DNA of 64,000 nt from Acinetobacter sp. ANC 3832 (GTDB lineage: Bacteria; Pseudomonadota; Gammaproteobacteria; Pseudomonadales; Moraxellaceae). Positions 1-12,210 of the stretch are shown here, piece after piece. The notes under the pieces are model-generated. The model saw nothing but the letters and a program-made list of their open reading frames with translations. It made no database searches and had not been told where the DNA came from. The stretch covers positions 434,001 through 498,000 of the forward strand of contig NZ_NEGJ01000001.1 in NCBI RefSeq assembly GCF_002135415.1. The letters are read 5' to 3'. Position 1 is the first letter of the stretch. Each line of letters starts with the position of its first letter. Both the position numbers and the translations under genes were made by a program.

Positions 1-453
1 TTCTTTCGACATACCGTCACGGAATTATTACACCAAAAAAAATTAGGCTATCCATCTATAGAATATCAGCAACATCTTCTGCAAATTTTATTGGATCAAC
101 TACAGTTCGCACCTTGTTATGATCAATATTTACCACAAACCAAACACCCTATTTTAGAGCCCATTTTAAAACAGCTTGCCGAACCACGATTGTTCAATAA
201 AAGCCTTCAACAAATTTTTGCGCAATTTGATTTAAGCGAACGACATATTTTGCGACTAAGCCAACAAGAACTACACATCTCAATTTCTGAATGGCGTAAT
301 CGCGCTAAAATTATTTATGCAACATCACAACTTCAAAAAGGCTTAAGTATCAAGCGTATTGGCTATGAATTAGGCTATCAACACAGTTCAAGTTTTATTG
401 AGTTTTTTAAACGTTACACAGGACAAACCCCGTCTCAAATGCGTGAAATCTGA
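1..453 (+). CDS. AraC-family transcriptional regulator, C-terminal part (5' end outside window)
   Basis: The frame is open from base 1 to the stop at 453, so the gene starts left of the window. The visible ~150 residues end in an AraC-type DNA-binding domain: a first helix-turn-helix with the LSERHILRLSQQEL stretch, then the second-HTH signature around YQHSSSFIEFFKRYTGQTP, which closely fits the family consensus GF...S.F.R.FK...G.TP. The ligand-binding N-terminus is missing, so no effector or target can be named. A TTG at 91 opens the frame internally but is not a credible start because coding continues upstream of it. Confidence 0.85.
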   Translation, partial: FFRHTVTELLHQKKLGYPSIEYQQHLLQILLDQLQFAPCYDQYLPQTKHPILEPILKQLAEPRLFNKSLQQIFAQFDLSERHILRLSQQELHISISEWRNRAKIIYATSQLQKGLSIKRIGYELGYQHSSSFIEFFKRYTGQTPSQMREI

Positions 454-655
454 TTTACAAAATTCGTGATATTTACCACTATTTTTTCATAATTCATAAG
501 CTTATCTACAAAAATACTATAGAAGCCTGCATCATAAATGTGCAATTTTATGCACATGCTCAATTTAAAGCATTCGCTATTGAAATAATTGTTTTGAATT
601 TGAATAAATAGAATCAGGTTCATCAAGCAAATTTTGAACAAATAAGGATCAAAAA

Positions 656-1189
656 ATGAAAAAACTATTACTTGCTTCACTCTGTATGGCAACTGTCGCT
701 TTAACTGCTTGTGATAAAAAACCTCACGATGCTGCTGCCCCTGCATCTGGCTCATCATCTACATCACAACCTGCTGCAACTTCATTTAGCACAGGTAAAG
801 CTGCTGATATTAAAAGTGATTTAATGCTGATTCAAAACATGTCTACAACCAAAGCAAAAGAAGCTTTAACCTTCCAATCTGAAGTGACTCAAGCTGCTCA
901 AAAAGGCGATAAAGCTGCACTTCAAGGCATTGTTGGAAAAATGAAAACGTATGTAGACAGCTTTAATGCAGATTTAGATGCGTTGTCATTAAAAAGCTCT
1001 GAAGTTGATAGCGTTCGTAAAAAAATGAAAGAATCAAACAACCTTGGTGTTGAACTTTCAGAAGCAGGTCTTTCTAGCACACCTGATATGAACAAAATTA
1101 CTGAATTACAGAAGAAAGCAACTGAGTTACAACAAAGCTTGTTAACAGATATGCAAAATCTTCAAAACACAGCGAATACTGCAAAATAA
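656..1189 (+). CDS. Small lipoprotein of unknown function, paralogue of the lipoprotein at 2044
   Basis: 177 residues. The N-terminus is a type II signal peptide with lipobox LTAC, so the mature protein should be anchored through Cys19 or nearby. After a low-complexity Ala/Ser/Thr linker comes a helical, Lys/Gln-rich domain that is probably coiled coil. The ATG has a good AAGGA site seven bases upstream and the gene ends before a strong terminator. The segment LSLKSSEVDSVRKKM matches LDLKSQEIDSIRQQV in the lipoprotein at 2044-2712, so the two appear to be diverged copies separated by the peroxidase gene. I do not recognise a function. Confidence 0.85.
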   Translation: MKKLLLASLCMATVALTACDKKPHDAAAPASGSSSTSQPAATSFSTGKAADIKSDLMLIQNMSTTKAKEALTFQSEVTQAAQKGDKAALQGIVGKMKTYVDSFNADLDALSLKSSEVDSVRKKMKESNNLGVELSEAGLSSTPDMNKITELQKKATELQQSLLTDMQNLQNTANTAK

Positions 1190-1206
1190 TCGTGTTATGA
1201 ATGCAA

Positions 1207-1236
1207 AAAGCAGATCAATTGATCTGCTTTTTTTAC
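1207..1236 (+). terminator. Rho-independent terminator after the lipoprotein gene
   Basis: A perfect 10-bp stem (AAAGCAGATC / GATCTGCTTT) with an AATT loop is followed by a run of T. It lies 18 bases after the stop codon at 1189. Confidence 0.9.
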
Positions 1237-1338
1237 GCCATTTGTTTAAGTCTTAACAATAAGTACTTGTTGTCATTTTAGTTTCCCGTTAAAACAATAG
1301 TATCAGCTCTATAAATTACGCTTGTTAAGGAACACTGC

Positions 1339-1881
1339 ATGACTTCTGTATATAACATTCCAGTCAAAACGATCAAAGGTGAAGAAATCACACTCAATCA
1401 ATATCAGGGTAAAGTTCTGTTATTGGTGAATGTAGCTTCAAAATGTGGTTTAACACCACAGTACGAAGGCTTAGAAAAACTGTATCAAGCTGAAAAAGAT
1501 AAGGGTTTAGAAATTTTAGGCTTTCCTGCAAATAACTTTTTAGCACAAGAGCCAGGTACTGAAGACGAAATTCAAGAATTCTGTTCTTTAACTTATGATG
1601 TTCACTTCCCTTTATTTGCCAAAATTTCGGTTGCTGGCGAAGATAAGCACCCACTTTATCAAACCTTGACTCAAGCGATTCCTGAACGTATTGGTGAAGG
1701 TCCTTGGTGGAAAGATCTCGTTGATTACGGCTTAACCCCAAATCCAAAACCTGAAGTGTTATGGAACTTTGAAAAATTCTTAATTGGTAAAAATGGTGAA
1801 GTTGTGGCTCGTTTTGCGCCAGATATTACGGCAGATGATCCACGTATTGTGGATGCTATTCATGCTGAGTTGGCAAAATAA
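1339..1881 (+). CDS. Glutathione peroxidase family thiol peroxidase
   Basis: 180 residues, the usual length for bacterial Gpx/BtuE proteins, which reduce hydroperoxides using thioredoxin or glutathione. The peroxidatic Cys36 is in NVASKCGLTPQY, and the conserved catalytic Trp/Asn region is seen in LWNFEKFLI. The second family motif, normally FPCNQFGGQEPG, reads FPANNFLAQEPG: the residue that acts as resolving Cys in many two-Cys members is Ala and the first Gln is Asn, while the QEPG glutamine is kept. It is monocistronic, starting at ATG after an AAGGA site and ending before a hairpin. Whether it is a one-Cys enzyme is inference. Confidence 0.9.
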   Translation: MTSVYNIPVKTIKGEEITLNQYQGKVLLLVNVASKCGLTPQYEGLEKLYQAEKDKGLEILGFPANNFLAQEPGTEDEIQEFCSLTYDVHFPLFAKISVAGEDKHPLYQTLTQAIPERIGEGPWWKDLVDYGLTPNPKPEVLWNFEKFLIGKNGEVVARFAPDITADDPRIVDAIHAELAK

Positions 1882-1914
1882 GCACATAAAATAAATAAGA
1901 TAACGAATTAAACT

Positions 1915-1941
1915 GGAGTGCAAGAATGCACTCCTTTCTTA
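1915..1941 (+). terminator. Probable terminator after the peroxidase gene
   Basis: Stem GGAGTGCA / TGCACTCC with a four-base loop is followed by TTTCTT. The T-tract is short, so termination strength is uncertain. Confidence 0.7.
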
Positions 1942-2043
1942 TTTGAGCCCTTTTAATCTGTTGTAACTTTGCAACAATTCGATATTTCTCCACATTTCAC
2001 ACTTATATTAAAAGAACCTGCAACATATTCTATTTGGAAGATA

Positions 2044-2712
2044 ATGAAAAAGCTTCTACAGGGTGCATTGCTCCCTTTTGTAATCTTTACTTCTGGTGTT
2101 TTACTCATCGGTTGTGATCAACAACCACGTCAAGACAATACCGAGCAAACCAATACAGCAGATTCAGATACAGAACAAAATGATCAAATAGATGCAAAAA
2201 ATGCCGATCAGGTAGAAAGTCGTCAAGATCAATCAAATGATAACAATTCCAATCACTCAGATACTGAATCCACTTATACACAAGCTGATTTAAAAAGTGG
2301 CAATATGTTCTACATCGCTCGTGATGTCGCCAATATGCAAATGAAAACAGGTGATATTGTTGAAAAACTGCAACAAACGCAAACGGATTTACAACAAGCA
2401 ATTGAAGTTAAAGATCAGCAACAACTACAACAAACCGCGACTGCTTTAAGCCGTCAATTACGTAATTTCAATGAAACGCTGACCTCTTTAGATCTAAAAA
2501 GTCAGGAAATAGATTCCATTCGCCAACAAGTCATTCAAGCCAATAAGCAAGTTTTGAATTCCTCTTTCCTGAATGGTCAAATTGATATCAGTAAAGTTGA
2601 TTTTAATAAAATTGAAAAGCAAATGAATAACATCCAAACGGATATGCTGAAACTAGCGGCAATGTTAATACCTGCGGGTGATTCATCTTCTCATTCTCAA
2701 GATGAAAAATAA
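2044..2712 (+). CDS. Lipoprotein of unknown function, paralogue of the one at 656
   Basis: 222 residues from ATG 2044. The frame is open 25 codons further up, but the signal peptide begins at MKKLLQG, so the downstream ATG is chosen. Lipobox LIGC is followed by a very Gln/Asp/Asn-rich linker (residues ~28-75) and a helical domain with LDLKSQEIDSIRQQV, which matches the 656-1189 protein. It is most likely an envelope-anchored helical protein. The function is not known to me. It converges on the minus-strand gene at 2715 with only two bases between the stops. Confidence 0.8.
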   Translation: MKKLLQGALLPFVIFTSGVLLIGCDQQPRQDNTEQTNTADSDTEQNDQIDAKNADQVESRQDQSNDNNSNHSDTESTYTQADLKSGNMFYIARDVANMQMKTGDIVEKLQQTQTDLQQAIEVKDQQQLQQTATALSRQLRNFNETLTSLDLKSQEIDSIRQQVIQANKQVLNSSFLNGQIDISKVDFNKIEKQMNNIQTDMLKLAAMLIPAGDSSSHSQDEK

Positions 2713-2714
2713 AC

Positions 2715-3311
2715 TTAGTAAAAACTAAACAACTTGAATTGATCAATTCGATATTTTTTCTGATGTGGATATGAATGAATAATTTGTTTATATCCCGTTT
2801 GATTTCGAATGATATTCGTTAAATAAAACTGCCCATTTATCAGTTTAAAGTCATTTTCGACATAAGCGGGATTGCCTTGTCCATAGCTCAGTAAAAGCTT
2901 AAAACCATTTGGAGTCGGCAATAAATCTTCGATATAGACATAATCCATCTCACTCAATAACTGATGGTTGAGATTTATTTTCCAACTATGACCCTCTGAA
3001 ATTACAGTCACAAACTGATAATCATGATTATGAACATCAGTGTATAGACATTGCTCACTTTGCAATTGATTCGCAACATCTAGAATAAGAATATAATCCT
3101 TTTGATGATCTTGATTTAGATGCAAAGCCAATTTATTCATCAGCCTATAACGTTCAGACAACCCTAGATTAGGTAAAATTTCCTTAAATGTTTCTATTGC
3201 TGTATGACATTGAGGATTATAGGTCGCATGGATTTGAGCAATATTCTGCTGTGGTGTTGCATATCCCATTAAGGGTATACATAAACTCAGGGCAAAAAAA
3301 TATTGATGCAT
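2715..3311 (-). CDS. Exported protein of unknown function
   Basis: 198 residues from ATG 3311; a TTG two codons up is less likely. A hydrophobic signal peptide (MHQYFFALSLCIPLMGYA, cleavage near ATP) indicates export to the periplasm. The body has mixed alpha/beta character and Cys residues near 36 and 91 (approximate); I see no known motif. It lies a few bases downstream of the lipoprotein gene at 3324-3788 on the same strand, so the two are probably co-transcribed. No family is recognised. Confidence 0.7.
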   Translation of the reverse strand: MHQYFFALSLCIPLMGYATPQQNIAQIHATYNPQCHTAIETFKEILPNLGLSERYRLMNKLALHLNQDHQKDYILILDVANQLQSEQCLYTDVHNHDYQFVTVISEGHSWKINLNHQLLSEMDYVYIEDLLPTPNGFKLLLSYGQGNPAYVENDFKLINGQFYLTNIIRNQTGYKQIIHSYPHQKKYRIDQFKLFSFY

Positions 3312-3323
3312 AAGCAATACTCA

Positions 3324-3788
3324 TTAAAGAAGTTTTGCTGTATTGCATTGCGAATCTAAGCCCAATGCCCTTTTTGTATCTTGTTTAAAACGCGAGTGGG
3401 CAAACTTATAATCCGCCGATAAAAAGAGCGTGAGTCGTGTTCTATTTGTATCTACACTTTCAACCAAGGTTTTAGATAAATATGCACCTCCTTCCGTTCG
3501 AGCGAATAATGTTCCCATAGCCAATTGCTCATCCAACTTATTATCAGTGAATACAAAATCATCTTCACCTGTAAACGCAATGCATTGCCCATAGGCTTGA
3601 CGGAGATTTTTAAATGCATCTTTATAGTTAATATCTAATTCAGTTGATAGACCATTGTCCACTGAAGTTGCAACTAAAGCCGCTTCGGTTGGCTGATTTG
3701 GCTTTGAGACATATTGGTTTTGACACGCGCTGAGCAAAAATATGGCTGAAAAACAAAGTATGAGCACTTTTAAATTCAATTGAAGCAT
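3324..3788 (-). CDS. Small lipoprotein of unknown function
   Basis: About 154 residues with a signal peptide and lipobox LSAC, then a Gln/Asn linker. A ribosome site AAGG abuts ATG 3788, which is too close, so the in-frame TTG at 3779 (eight bases after the AAGG) may be the real start; the signal peptide is intact either way. The C-terminal half (sheet-like, with the phrase RTRLTLFLSADYKFA) resembles small outer-membrane-associated lipoproteins, but I cannot name the family. It is the first gene of a two-gene unit with 2715-3311. Confidence 0.7.
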   Translation of the reverse strand: MLQLNLKVLILCFSAIFLLSACQNQYVSKPNQPTEAALVATSVDNGLSTELDINYKDAFKNLRQAYGQCIAFTGEDDFVFTDNKLDEQLAMGTLFARTEGGAYLSKTLVESVDTNRTRLTLFLSADYKFAHSRFKQDTKRALGLDSQCNTAKLL

Positions 3789-3901
3789 CCTTATTTTTAT
3801 AAAATTTAATCATTTTTAGAGTTGAATTCAAATTGTAGCAAACTAATCCTCATGTTTTAATGCTATAGGCGACTTTCATTACTTAAATTAAATCAGAATC
3901 T

Positions 3902-4345
3902 ATGCAACTCATTATTTTTACAGGTGTTCAAGCTTCAGGTAAGTCGACATTTTATAAGCACTATTTCTATGATACGCATCTGCGCATCAACCTAGATATG
4001 TTGAAAACTCGGCATCGTGAAAATATTTTGTTTGAGGCGGCATTACGCTCTAAAACTCAAATGGTGATTGATAATACCAACATGACGATTCATGACCGTG
4101 AACGCTATATGCAACGAGCAAAAGATGCTGATTTTGATGTGATTTCTTTTTATTTTGAAACCAATTTAGAAAGTACTTTACACCGCAATGCACAACGTGA
4201 AGGCAAAGCCAATATTCCTGAACAAGGCGTGAAAGCCACTTTCTACAAATTGCAAAAGCCAACATCTGCGGAAGGTTTTGATGCCCTGTTTAAAGTCAAA
4301 CTGATTGAAAACGATGGTTTTTCTATCCTACCTGTAAATGACTAA
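3902..4345 (+). CDS. Small P-loop kinase, polynucleotide-kinase-like
   Basis: 147 residues consisting of one P-loop NTPase domain (AAA_33/Zeta-like group). Walker A is GVQASGKST at residues ~8-16. The DNTNM motif around residues 57-61 followed by R..Y is typical of the kinase domain of polynucleotide kinases and related small-molecule kinases, where the Asp contacts the phosphate acceptor. The lid region carries several Arg/Lys residues (HRNAQREGK). There is no phosphatase or other fused domain. The substrate is unknown. It converges with the minus-strand gene at 4360. Confidence 0.75.
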   Translation: MQLIIFTGVQASGKSTFYKHYFYDTHLRINLDMLKTRHRENILFEAALRSKTQMVIDNTNMTIHDRERYMQRAKDADFDVISFYFETNLESTLHRNAQREGKANIPEQGVKATFYKLQKPTSAEGFDALFKVKLIENDGFSILPVND

Positions 4346-4359
4346 AAGCAACCTATGGT

Positions 4360-4656
4360 TTATTGAGTAGAGCGCCAAACTTTAAAAGTCGTTTGAATTT
4401 GTCGTTCAATGTCTATTGAAACTTTTCTTGATTCTAGCGTAGAGAAATCCCCACGATAGGTTTCTTTGATAATTAAATTTATCAATTCTTCAATGATAAC
4501 CCGACCATTTTTTTGGTAGTGCTGTATTTCATCAATTGTTAACACAATATCCCAACATGACACCACTGAACTCATATCGACTGCGATACTTAAATAATAG
4601 TTGGAATCATCTTGATAAAGTTCCCAAAAGTGAGGCTGTTGTTCTATAAGATTCAT
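4360..4656 (-). CDS. Hypothetical protein
   Basis: 98 residues with no signal peptide or membrane segment. It contains a PHFWELYQDDSNYYLSI stretch and a pattern of acidic and aromatic residues, suggesting a small soluble alpha/beta protein. It stands alone on the minus strand between the P-loop kinase and the atp operon terminator. I do not recognise it. The start codon has no strong ribosome site. Confidence 0.6.
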   Translation of the reverse strand: MNLIEQQPHFWELYQDDSNYYLSIAVDMSSVVSCWDIVLTIDEIQHYQKNGRVIIEELINLIIKETYRGDFSTLESRKVSIDIERQIQTTFKVWRSTQ

Positions 4657-4825
4657 GAATTATTTTACCTAATTTTCTAAAAGCTTAGCTCAAAATAAAT
4701 CATAGGAAAATTCAACTTTAGATATAAGAAGTATGAAACTCATTAACCATTTATATTTCAAAGAATCTTATAATCTTTATTTTGCTTTTAACTTTATGGC
4801 TCAAAATACTATTTCATCATCCATA

Positions 4826-4851
4826 AAAAAACCACCCTTACGGGTGGTTCT
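4826..4851 (-). terminator. Terminator of the ATP synthase operon
   Basis: An 8-bp stem (AACCACCC / GGGTGGTT, loop 4838-4841) lies 20 bases past the atpC stop. On the minus strand it runs into a T-tract. It closes the nine-gene operon. Confidence 0.9.
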
Positions 4852-4869
4852 TCAATCTCGAACTGCGTC

Positions 4870-5289
4870 TTATTGAGCGCGGTTTTTGATTTTGCGGATC
4901 GTGTCCAACTGAGCAGCAGTTTCTGCAAGAGCAGCCAAAGCAGCAGCAGTGTCCAAATCGCTCTTTTGATTCGCAAGCAAAGTTTCAGCGTGTTTACGCG
5001 CTTCAAGAATTGCAGCTTCATCTAAGTTGTCAGCACGAACTGCAGTATCTGCAAGAATCGTAACAACATGCGGTTGAACTTCTAAAACACCACCAGATAC
5101 ATAGATTAACTCTTCTGTACCGTTTTCAAGCAGAACGCGAATTGCACCCGGCTTCAGCAAAGTTACAAGCGGAGCATGGCCAGGCATAATACCCAACTCA
5201 CCGCCGGCACCTTTCGCAATTAACATCGTTACAGCGCCAGAGTACAAAGACTCTTTCACACTTACAACATCACACTGCATAGTCGCCAT
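4870..5289 (-). CDS. atpC: ATP synthase F1 subunit epsilon
   Basis: 139 residues. The N-terminal beta-barrel region has the conserved GELGIMPGHAPLVTLLKPG motif, and a C-terminal helical hairpin follows. Epsilon connects gamma to the c-ring and inhibits ATP hydrolysis. ATG 5289 is preceded by AGGAG. It is the last gene of the operon, 27 bases after atpD and directly upstream of the terminator at 4826-4851. Confidence 0.97.
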   Translation of the reverse strand: MATMQCDVVSVKESLYSGAVTMLIAKGAGGELGIMPGHAPLVTLLKPGAIRVLLENGTEELIYVSGGVLEVQPHVVTILADTAVRADNLDEAAILEARKHAETLLANQKSDLDTAAALAALAETAAQLDTIRKIKNRAQ

Positions 5290-5316
5290 GAGAATCTCCT
5301 AAATTAGAGTTGCTAA

Positions 5317-6726
<1,410 letters not shown>

Positions 6727-6737
6727 TCAAAATAATG

Positions 6738-7607
6738 TTAAACGGCAGCGGCACCACCAACGATCTCAGAAATTTCCTGAGTAATCGCGGCTTGACGCAG
6801 CTTGTTATAAATGAGTTGTAGGCTCTTAATGATATCGCCTGCATTGTCTGTCGCTGCTTTCATAGCGACCATACGTGCAGACTGCTCACATGCGATGTTT
6901 TCAATCACACCCTGATACACCACAGACTCGATATAGCGAACCAATAAGCCATTTAAAAGCTCTTCAGCTTCTGGCTCATATAAGTAATCCCAACCATATG
7001 AACGGTTTAGATTCTCGCCTTCTTCAGCAGCAGCTAAAGGCACGAGTTGTTCGATTTTTTGATTTTGAGTCATGGCATTAACAAAGCCGTTTGATACCAA
7101 ATAAATGCGATCTAACTCGCCTTTATCATAAGCATCCAACATCACCTGTACAGAACCAGATAACTGCTCAAGACTTGGAGAATCACCGACATTCGTCGTT
7201 GCACCAAGTACTTTACCGCCGTAGTTTTTAAAAAACGAAACCGCTTTTTGACCAATTAAAGCAAATTGAACTTCAATTGACTGCTCTTGTTGCTGTTGTA
7301 CGTGTTTCACAGTTTTCTTGAACAAGTTAATGTTCAAACCACCTGCCAAACCACGATCTGAAGAAACAATGATATAGCCAACGCGTTTTACTGGGCGTTC
7401 AACCATATAACGGTGTTTATATTCAGGATTCGCTTGTACCAAATGAGCAATTACACGGTGCATATTTTCGGCATACGGACGGCCTTGAGCCATGCGCTCT
7501 TGCGCACGACGCATCTTAGACGCTGCTACCATTTGCATCGCGCGAGTAATCTTTTGCGTGCTCTTGATACTAGCGACTTTGGCGCGAATTTCTTTTAAAT
7601 TTGCCAT
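6738..7607 (-). CDS. atpG: ATP synthase F1 subunit gamma
   Basis: 289 residues. Gamma is the central rotor shaft. The N-terminal helix ([20 protein letters not shown]) and the C-terminal helix ([19 protein letters not shown]) are the two conserved coiled-coil strands; the family signature near the C-terminus is intact. It lies 76 bases downstream of atpA, the longest gap inside the F1 half of the operon. Confidence 0.97.
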   Translation of the reverse strand: MANLKEIRAKVASIKSTQKITRAMQMVAASKMRRAQERMAQGRPYAENMHRVIAHLVQANPEYKHRYMVERPVKRVGYIIVSSDRGLAGGLNINLFKKTVKHVQQQQEQSIEVQFALIGQKAVSFFKNYGGKVLGATTNVGDSPSLEQLSGSVQVMLDAYDKGELDRIYLVSNGFVNAMTQNQKIEQLVPLAAAEEGENLNRSYGWDYLYEPEAEELLNGLLVRYIESVVYQGVIENIACEQSARMVAMKAATDNAGDIIKSLQLIYNKLRQAAITQEISEIVGGAAAV

Positions 7608-7683
7608 ACGCTTAACCTAGTATTCGAAGGCTCTTTCAAGCCTCCGAAGGTTGATCCGTGAACCAAACTTAACTAAATCGAAC

Positions 7684-9228
7684 TTAGTAAGTTTGAGTCG
7701 CTTTAAAGCTCTCAATACCGGCTTTGAATGCAGCTTCGATGTCTTTAGTATAGTTACCAGTTTCATCGATATTTTGCATTAACGCAGCATTTTCTGCACG
7801 GAAGTAAGAAATTAACGCAGCATCAAAGTCTACGATTTTCTTCACTTCAACGTCAGCCATATAGCCTTCGTTAGATGCATAAATAGAAACAGCTTGGTCA
7901 GCAATTGAATATGGAGCATATTGTTTTTGCTTCATTAATTCAGTTACACGTTGACCATGTTCTAATTGCTTACGTGTTGCTTCATCAAGATCAGAAGCGA
8001 ACTGAGCAAATGCAGCCAATTCACGATATTGCGCCAAAGCGGTACGGATACCACCAGACAATTTTTTGATGATCTTAGTCTGCGCAGAACCACCAACACG
8101 AGATACAGAGATACCCGCGTTCACAGCAGGACGAATACCTGCGTTGAATAATGATGTTTCAAGGAAGATCTGACCATCTGTAATCGAAATTACGTTTGTT
8201 GGTACAAATGCAGATACGTCACCCGCTTGAGTTTCAATAATCGGCAATGCAGTTAATGAACCAGTTTGGCCTTTAACTTCACCGTTAGTGAATTTCTCAA
8301 CGTAGTCAGCAGATACACGAGAAGCACGTTCAAGTAGACGCGAGTGAAGATAGAACACGTCCCCTGGATACGCTTCACGACCTGGTGGACGGCGTAAAAG
8401 CAATGAAATTTGACGATACGCAACTGCTTGTTTAGACAAGTCATCATAAATGATTAACGCATCTTCACCGCGGTCACGGTAGTATTCGCCCATTGTACAG
8501 CCAGAATACGGAGCCAAATACAACATTGCTGCTGGATCTGATGCACCTGCTGCGACAACAGTTGTATACGCCATAGCGCCAGTTTCTTCGAGCTTGCGTA
8601 CAACGTTAGCAATAGTCGATTGTTTTTGACCAATAGCTACGTATACACATTTAATGCCAGAATGTTTCTGAGCGATGATCGCATCGATCGCCATTGCTGT
8701 TTTACCAGTTTGACGGTCACCAATGATCAACTCACGTTGGCCACGACCTACAGGGATCATTGTATCTACTGATTTATAACCAGTTTGTACAGGTTGATCC
8801 ACTGATTGACGCCAAATTACACCTGGTGCTACTTTTTCAACAGCATCAGTTAATTTTGCATCAATTGGGCCTTTACCATCAATTGGGTTACCCAAAGCAT
8901 CTACTACACGGCCTAAAAGTTCTGGACCAACCGGAACTTCTAATACACGACCTGTGCAACGAGCTTTTTGACCTTCTTGAAGAGTCAAGTAGTTACCTAA
9001 AACAACGACGCCCACTGAATCCTGTTCTAGGTTCAGTGCCATACCAAATAAGCCGCCGTCGAATTCGATCATTTCACCGTACATTGCATCAGCAAGGCCG
9101 TGAATACGCACAATACCGTCGGAAACCATAACAATGGTCCCTTCGTTCTTAGCGGTCGCGCTGGTGTCCAGATCGCCGATACGCTGTTTAATGAGCGCAC
9201 TGATCTCGGATGGATTCAGTTGTTGCAT
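7684..9228 (-). CDS. atpA: ATP synthase F1 subunit alpha
   Basis: 514 residues from ATG 9228, chosen because GAGG lies at proper distance and [10 protein letters not shown] is the usual N-terminus; five further in-frame codons upstream are ignored. Alpha holds the non-catalytic nucleotide sites. Walker A GDRQTGKT is at residues 170-177, and the region around [11 protein letters not shown] contains the arginine finger that reaches into the beta site. The protein is full length. Confidence 0.98.
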   Translation of the reverse strand: MQQLNPSEISALIKQRIGDLDTSATAKNEGTIVMVSDGIVRIHGLADAMYGEMIEFDGGLFGMALNLEQDSVGVVVLGNYLTLQEGQKARCTGRVLEVPVGPELLGRVVDALGNPIDGKGPIDAKLTDAVEKVAPGVIWRQSVDQPVQTGYKSVDTMIPVGRGQRELIIGDRQTGKTAMAIDAIIAQKHSGIKCVYVAIGQKQSTIANVVRKLEETGAMAYTTVVAAGASDPAAMLYLAPYSGCTMGEYYRDRGEDALIIYDDLSKQAVAYRQISLLLRRPPGREAYPGDVFYLHSRLLERASRVSADYVEKFTNGEVKGQTGSLTALPIIETQAGDVSAFVPTNVISITDGQIFLETSLFNAGIRPAVNAGISVSRVGGSAQTKIIKKLSGGIRTALAQYRELAAFAQFASDLDEATRKQLEHGQRVTELMKQKQYAPYSIADQAVSIYASNEGYMADVEVKKIVDFDAALISYFRAENAALMQNIDETGNYTKDIEAAFKAGIESFKATQTY

Positions 9229-9275
9229 TGCGCTATACCTCAATCTTTTATTAGTTCAGTCTTCTTTATAAGCAA

Positions 9276-9812
9276 TTAAGCAAGAAGACGAGTCCGCATC
9301 TTTTCAAGCTTGCTAAGCGCAGAATCATCTATCACTTGGTCGCCTGCACGAATAACTACACCAGCGATTAATGCTGGATTCACTTCCACAGTTACTTTCA
9401 CAGAACTGTTGAAACGTTTTTCCAACGCATGCGCAAGTTTCTGTTCTTGAACTGAGTCAAGTGGAAATGCAGATTCAATAATGACATCTACAGTATTGTT
9501 ATTCTGTGATTTGAGCTGTTCATATTCCGCTTCAATCTCAGGTAACAAAGCCAAACGGCCATTATCTGCAAGAAGTGTCAAAAAGTTTGACACTGCAGCA
9601 GAAGGTTGTTCACCTAAAATTTTCGCAAAAACACCAACTTGCTCAACAGGAGTAAGTTCAGGGCGATTCAAATAAGCTGAAAATGCTTCGTCTTGCACTG
9701 CTGCACTAAGCACTTGCAATGCATTAGACCAATCGTCTGTTGCATTCTGCTCAGTTGCATAAGCAAATGCCGCTTTCGCATACGGGCGTGCCAACGTCAA
9801 GAGTTCAGCCAT
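9276..9812 (-). CDS. atpH: ATP synthase F1 subunit delta
   Basis: 178 residues. Delta joins the top of F1 to the b-subunit stator. The N-terminal six-helix domain begins [13 protein letters not shown], and the C-terminal part carries the OSCP/delta signature region ([20 protein letters not shown]). It follows atpF with a gap of about 11 bases. Confidence 0.96.
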   Translation of the reverse strand: MAELLTLARPYAKAAFAYATEQNATDDWSNALQVLSAAVQDEAFSAYLNRPELTPVEQVGVFAKILGEQPSAAVSNFLTLLADNGRLALLPEIEAEYEQLKSQNNNTVDVIIESAFPLDSVQEQKLAHALEKRFNSSVKVTVEVNPALIAGVVIRAGDQVIDDSALSKLEKMRTRLLA

Positions 9813-9823
9813 ATTTGCCTCTC

Positions 9824-10294
9824 TTAAAGTTTAGCAGCCAGCTGATTAAGCATGGCATTGTGAGCTTCAGCATCAACTTGTTGGTTCAGAATTTTTTCTG
9901 CACCAGTCACCGCCAAAGCAGCAACTTGTTGACGTAATTCTTCACGAGCAGTATTGATGTCTTGATCAACAGCTTCTTTCGCTTGTTGACGAATACGCTC
10001 ACCTTCAGCAGATGCTTGAGTACGCGCTTCTTCGACCAATTGTGCACCGCGACGGTTCGCTTGTTCAATCAAGAGAGCCGCTTGCGCTTTTGCTGCATCA
10101 ATTTCTTGCTTAACTTGTGCTTGCGCATCAGCAAGATCAGCTTTCGCTTTTTCAGCAGCATTTAAGCCATCAGCGATACGACGCTGACGCTCACTAATCG
10201 CATTGATTAGTGGTGGCCATACAAACTTCATACAAAATGCGACAAAAATCGCAAATGAAATCGCTTGACCAATCAATGTGAGGTTAATATTCAT
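9824..10294 (-). CDS. atpF: ATP synthase Fo subunit b
   Basis: 156 residues, the normal length. An N-terminal membrane helix ([18 protein letters not shown]) is followed by a long charged Ala-rich coiled coil that forms the peripheral stalk as a dimer. It lies between atpE and atpH. Confidence 0.97.
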   Translation of the reverse strand: MNINLTLIGQAISFAIFVAFCMKFVWPPLINAISERQRRIADGLNAAEKAKADLADAQAQVKQEIDAAKAQAALLIEQANRRGAQLVEEARTQASAEGERIRQQAKEAVDQDINTAREELRQQVAALAVTGAEKILNQQVDAEAHNAMLNQLAAKL

Positions 10295-10332
10295 TGCTAT
10301 TCCTCAATAGTTTAATTTAGGAATTAAGCTGA

Positions 10333-10587
<255 letters not shown>

Positions 10588-10661
10588 TCAGAGGTTAGGT
10601 TTATACCAAATTAAGTTAAAAAAACTGTACCTAACCACCCGTTGATAGTTAGGTAATACCA

Positions 10662-11540
<879 letters not shown>

Positions 11541-11641
11541 TCACACCTGGTCAATGTCAAGAAACTAATAGAGTGAGCGAACATCGCGTGCTGCTTGATA
11601 TCTCGCTCATCTCCAAAAAAACTTTTCAATTTCTGCTTCTT

Positions 11642-12040
11642 TTAAACTTGTTTTTGTAGACGTGATACCAAAAAAGGTGCGACCCACGTCATCGCTTGAA
11701 CAAGGATAAAACCACAAAACAATGCTGCCGGATATAACGGCTTTACATTGCCTAAAATTAAAATGAAACCAACAATCATAATTGCAAATTTGCCCATCAT
11801 GCCTCTATACATGTTCGCAAGAACTTGTTTAGAAGCGCGTGCACCTGCAGCTCGAAACGACTGCCAAGAAAAATAACAACTGGCAAGCCAACATATAAAT
11901 GCACCTAATGCTGCACTTAAAGCCGCAGTCGAGTCTTTCAAGACCCACGCTATTAAAGCTGAAACAGGAATCATAAATGCTTGTAAATAGACCAAAGCTT
12001 TTGCTAATCGTCGGTCTATCATGCGACTAGTTCGGCTCAT
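11642..12040 (-). CDS. atpI: ATP synthase accessory protein I
   Basis: 132 residues with about four hydrophobic segments and an Arg-rich N-terminus (MSRTSRMIDRRLAKA). Weakly conserved membrane protein at the head of the operon; the position 104 bases upstream of atpB is the main support. AtpI is thought to help c-ring assembly or magnesium supply. The operon promoter should lie in 12041-12210. Confidence 0.85.
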   Translation of the reverse strand: MSRTSRMIDRRLAKALVYLQAFMIPVSALIAWVLKDSTAALSAALGAFICWLASCYFSWQSFRAAGARASKQVLANMYRGMMGKFAIMIVGFILILGNVKPLYPAALFCGFILVQAMTWVAPFLVSRLQKQV

Positions 12041-12210
12041 TTTTTATCCACTCACAGCATAAATGCTTGACAAGTTTAGCTGATGATCGTTTTTAATCGC
12101 AGGCATTATAGAGTTACACCCCTGAACATGCAATCTTTTCCCGACCTTAGTCGAGATTATTTAAGCTTTGTGTTGCTTTTGATATGTACAATTGTTGCTT
12201 ATTTTTTGCA

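Noticed and set aside
435..758. Minus-strand frame opposite the lipoprotein start
   Set aside because: It lies on the complement of the 656 gene leader and signal peptide, with atypical composition (Cys/Phe-rich) and no start signal.
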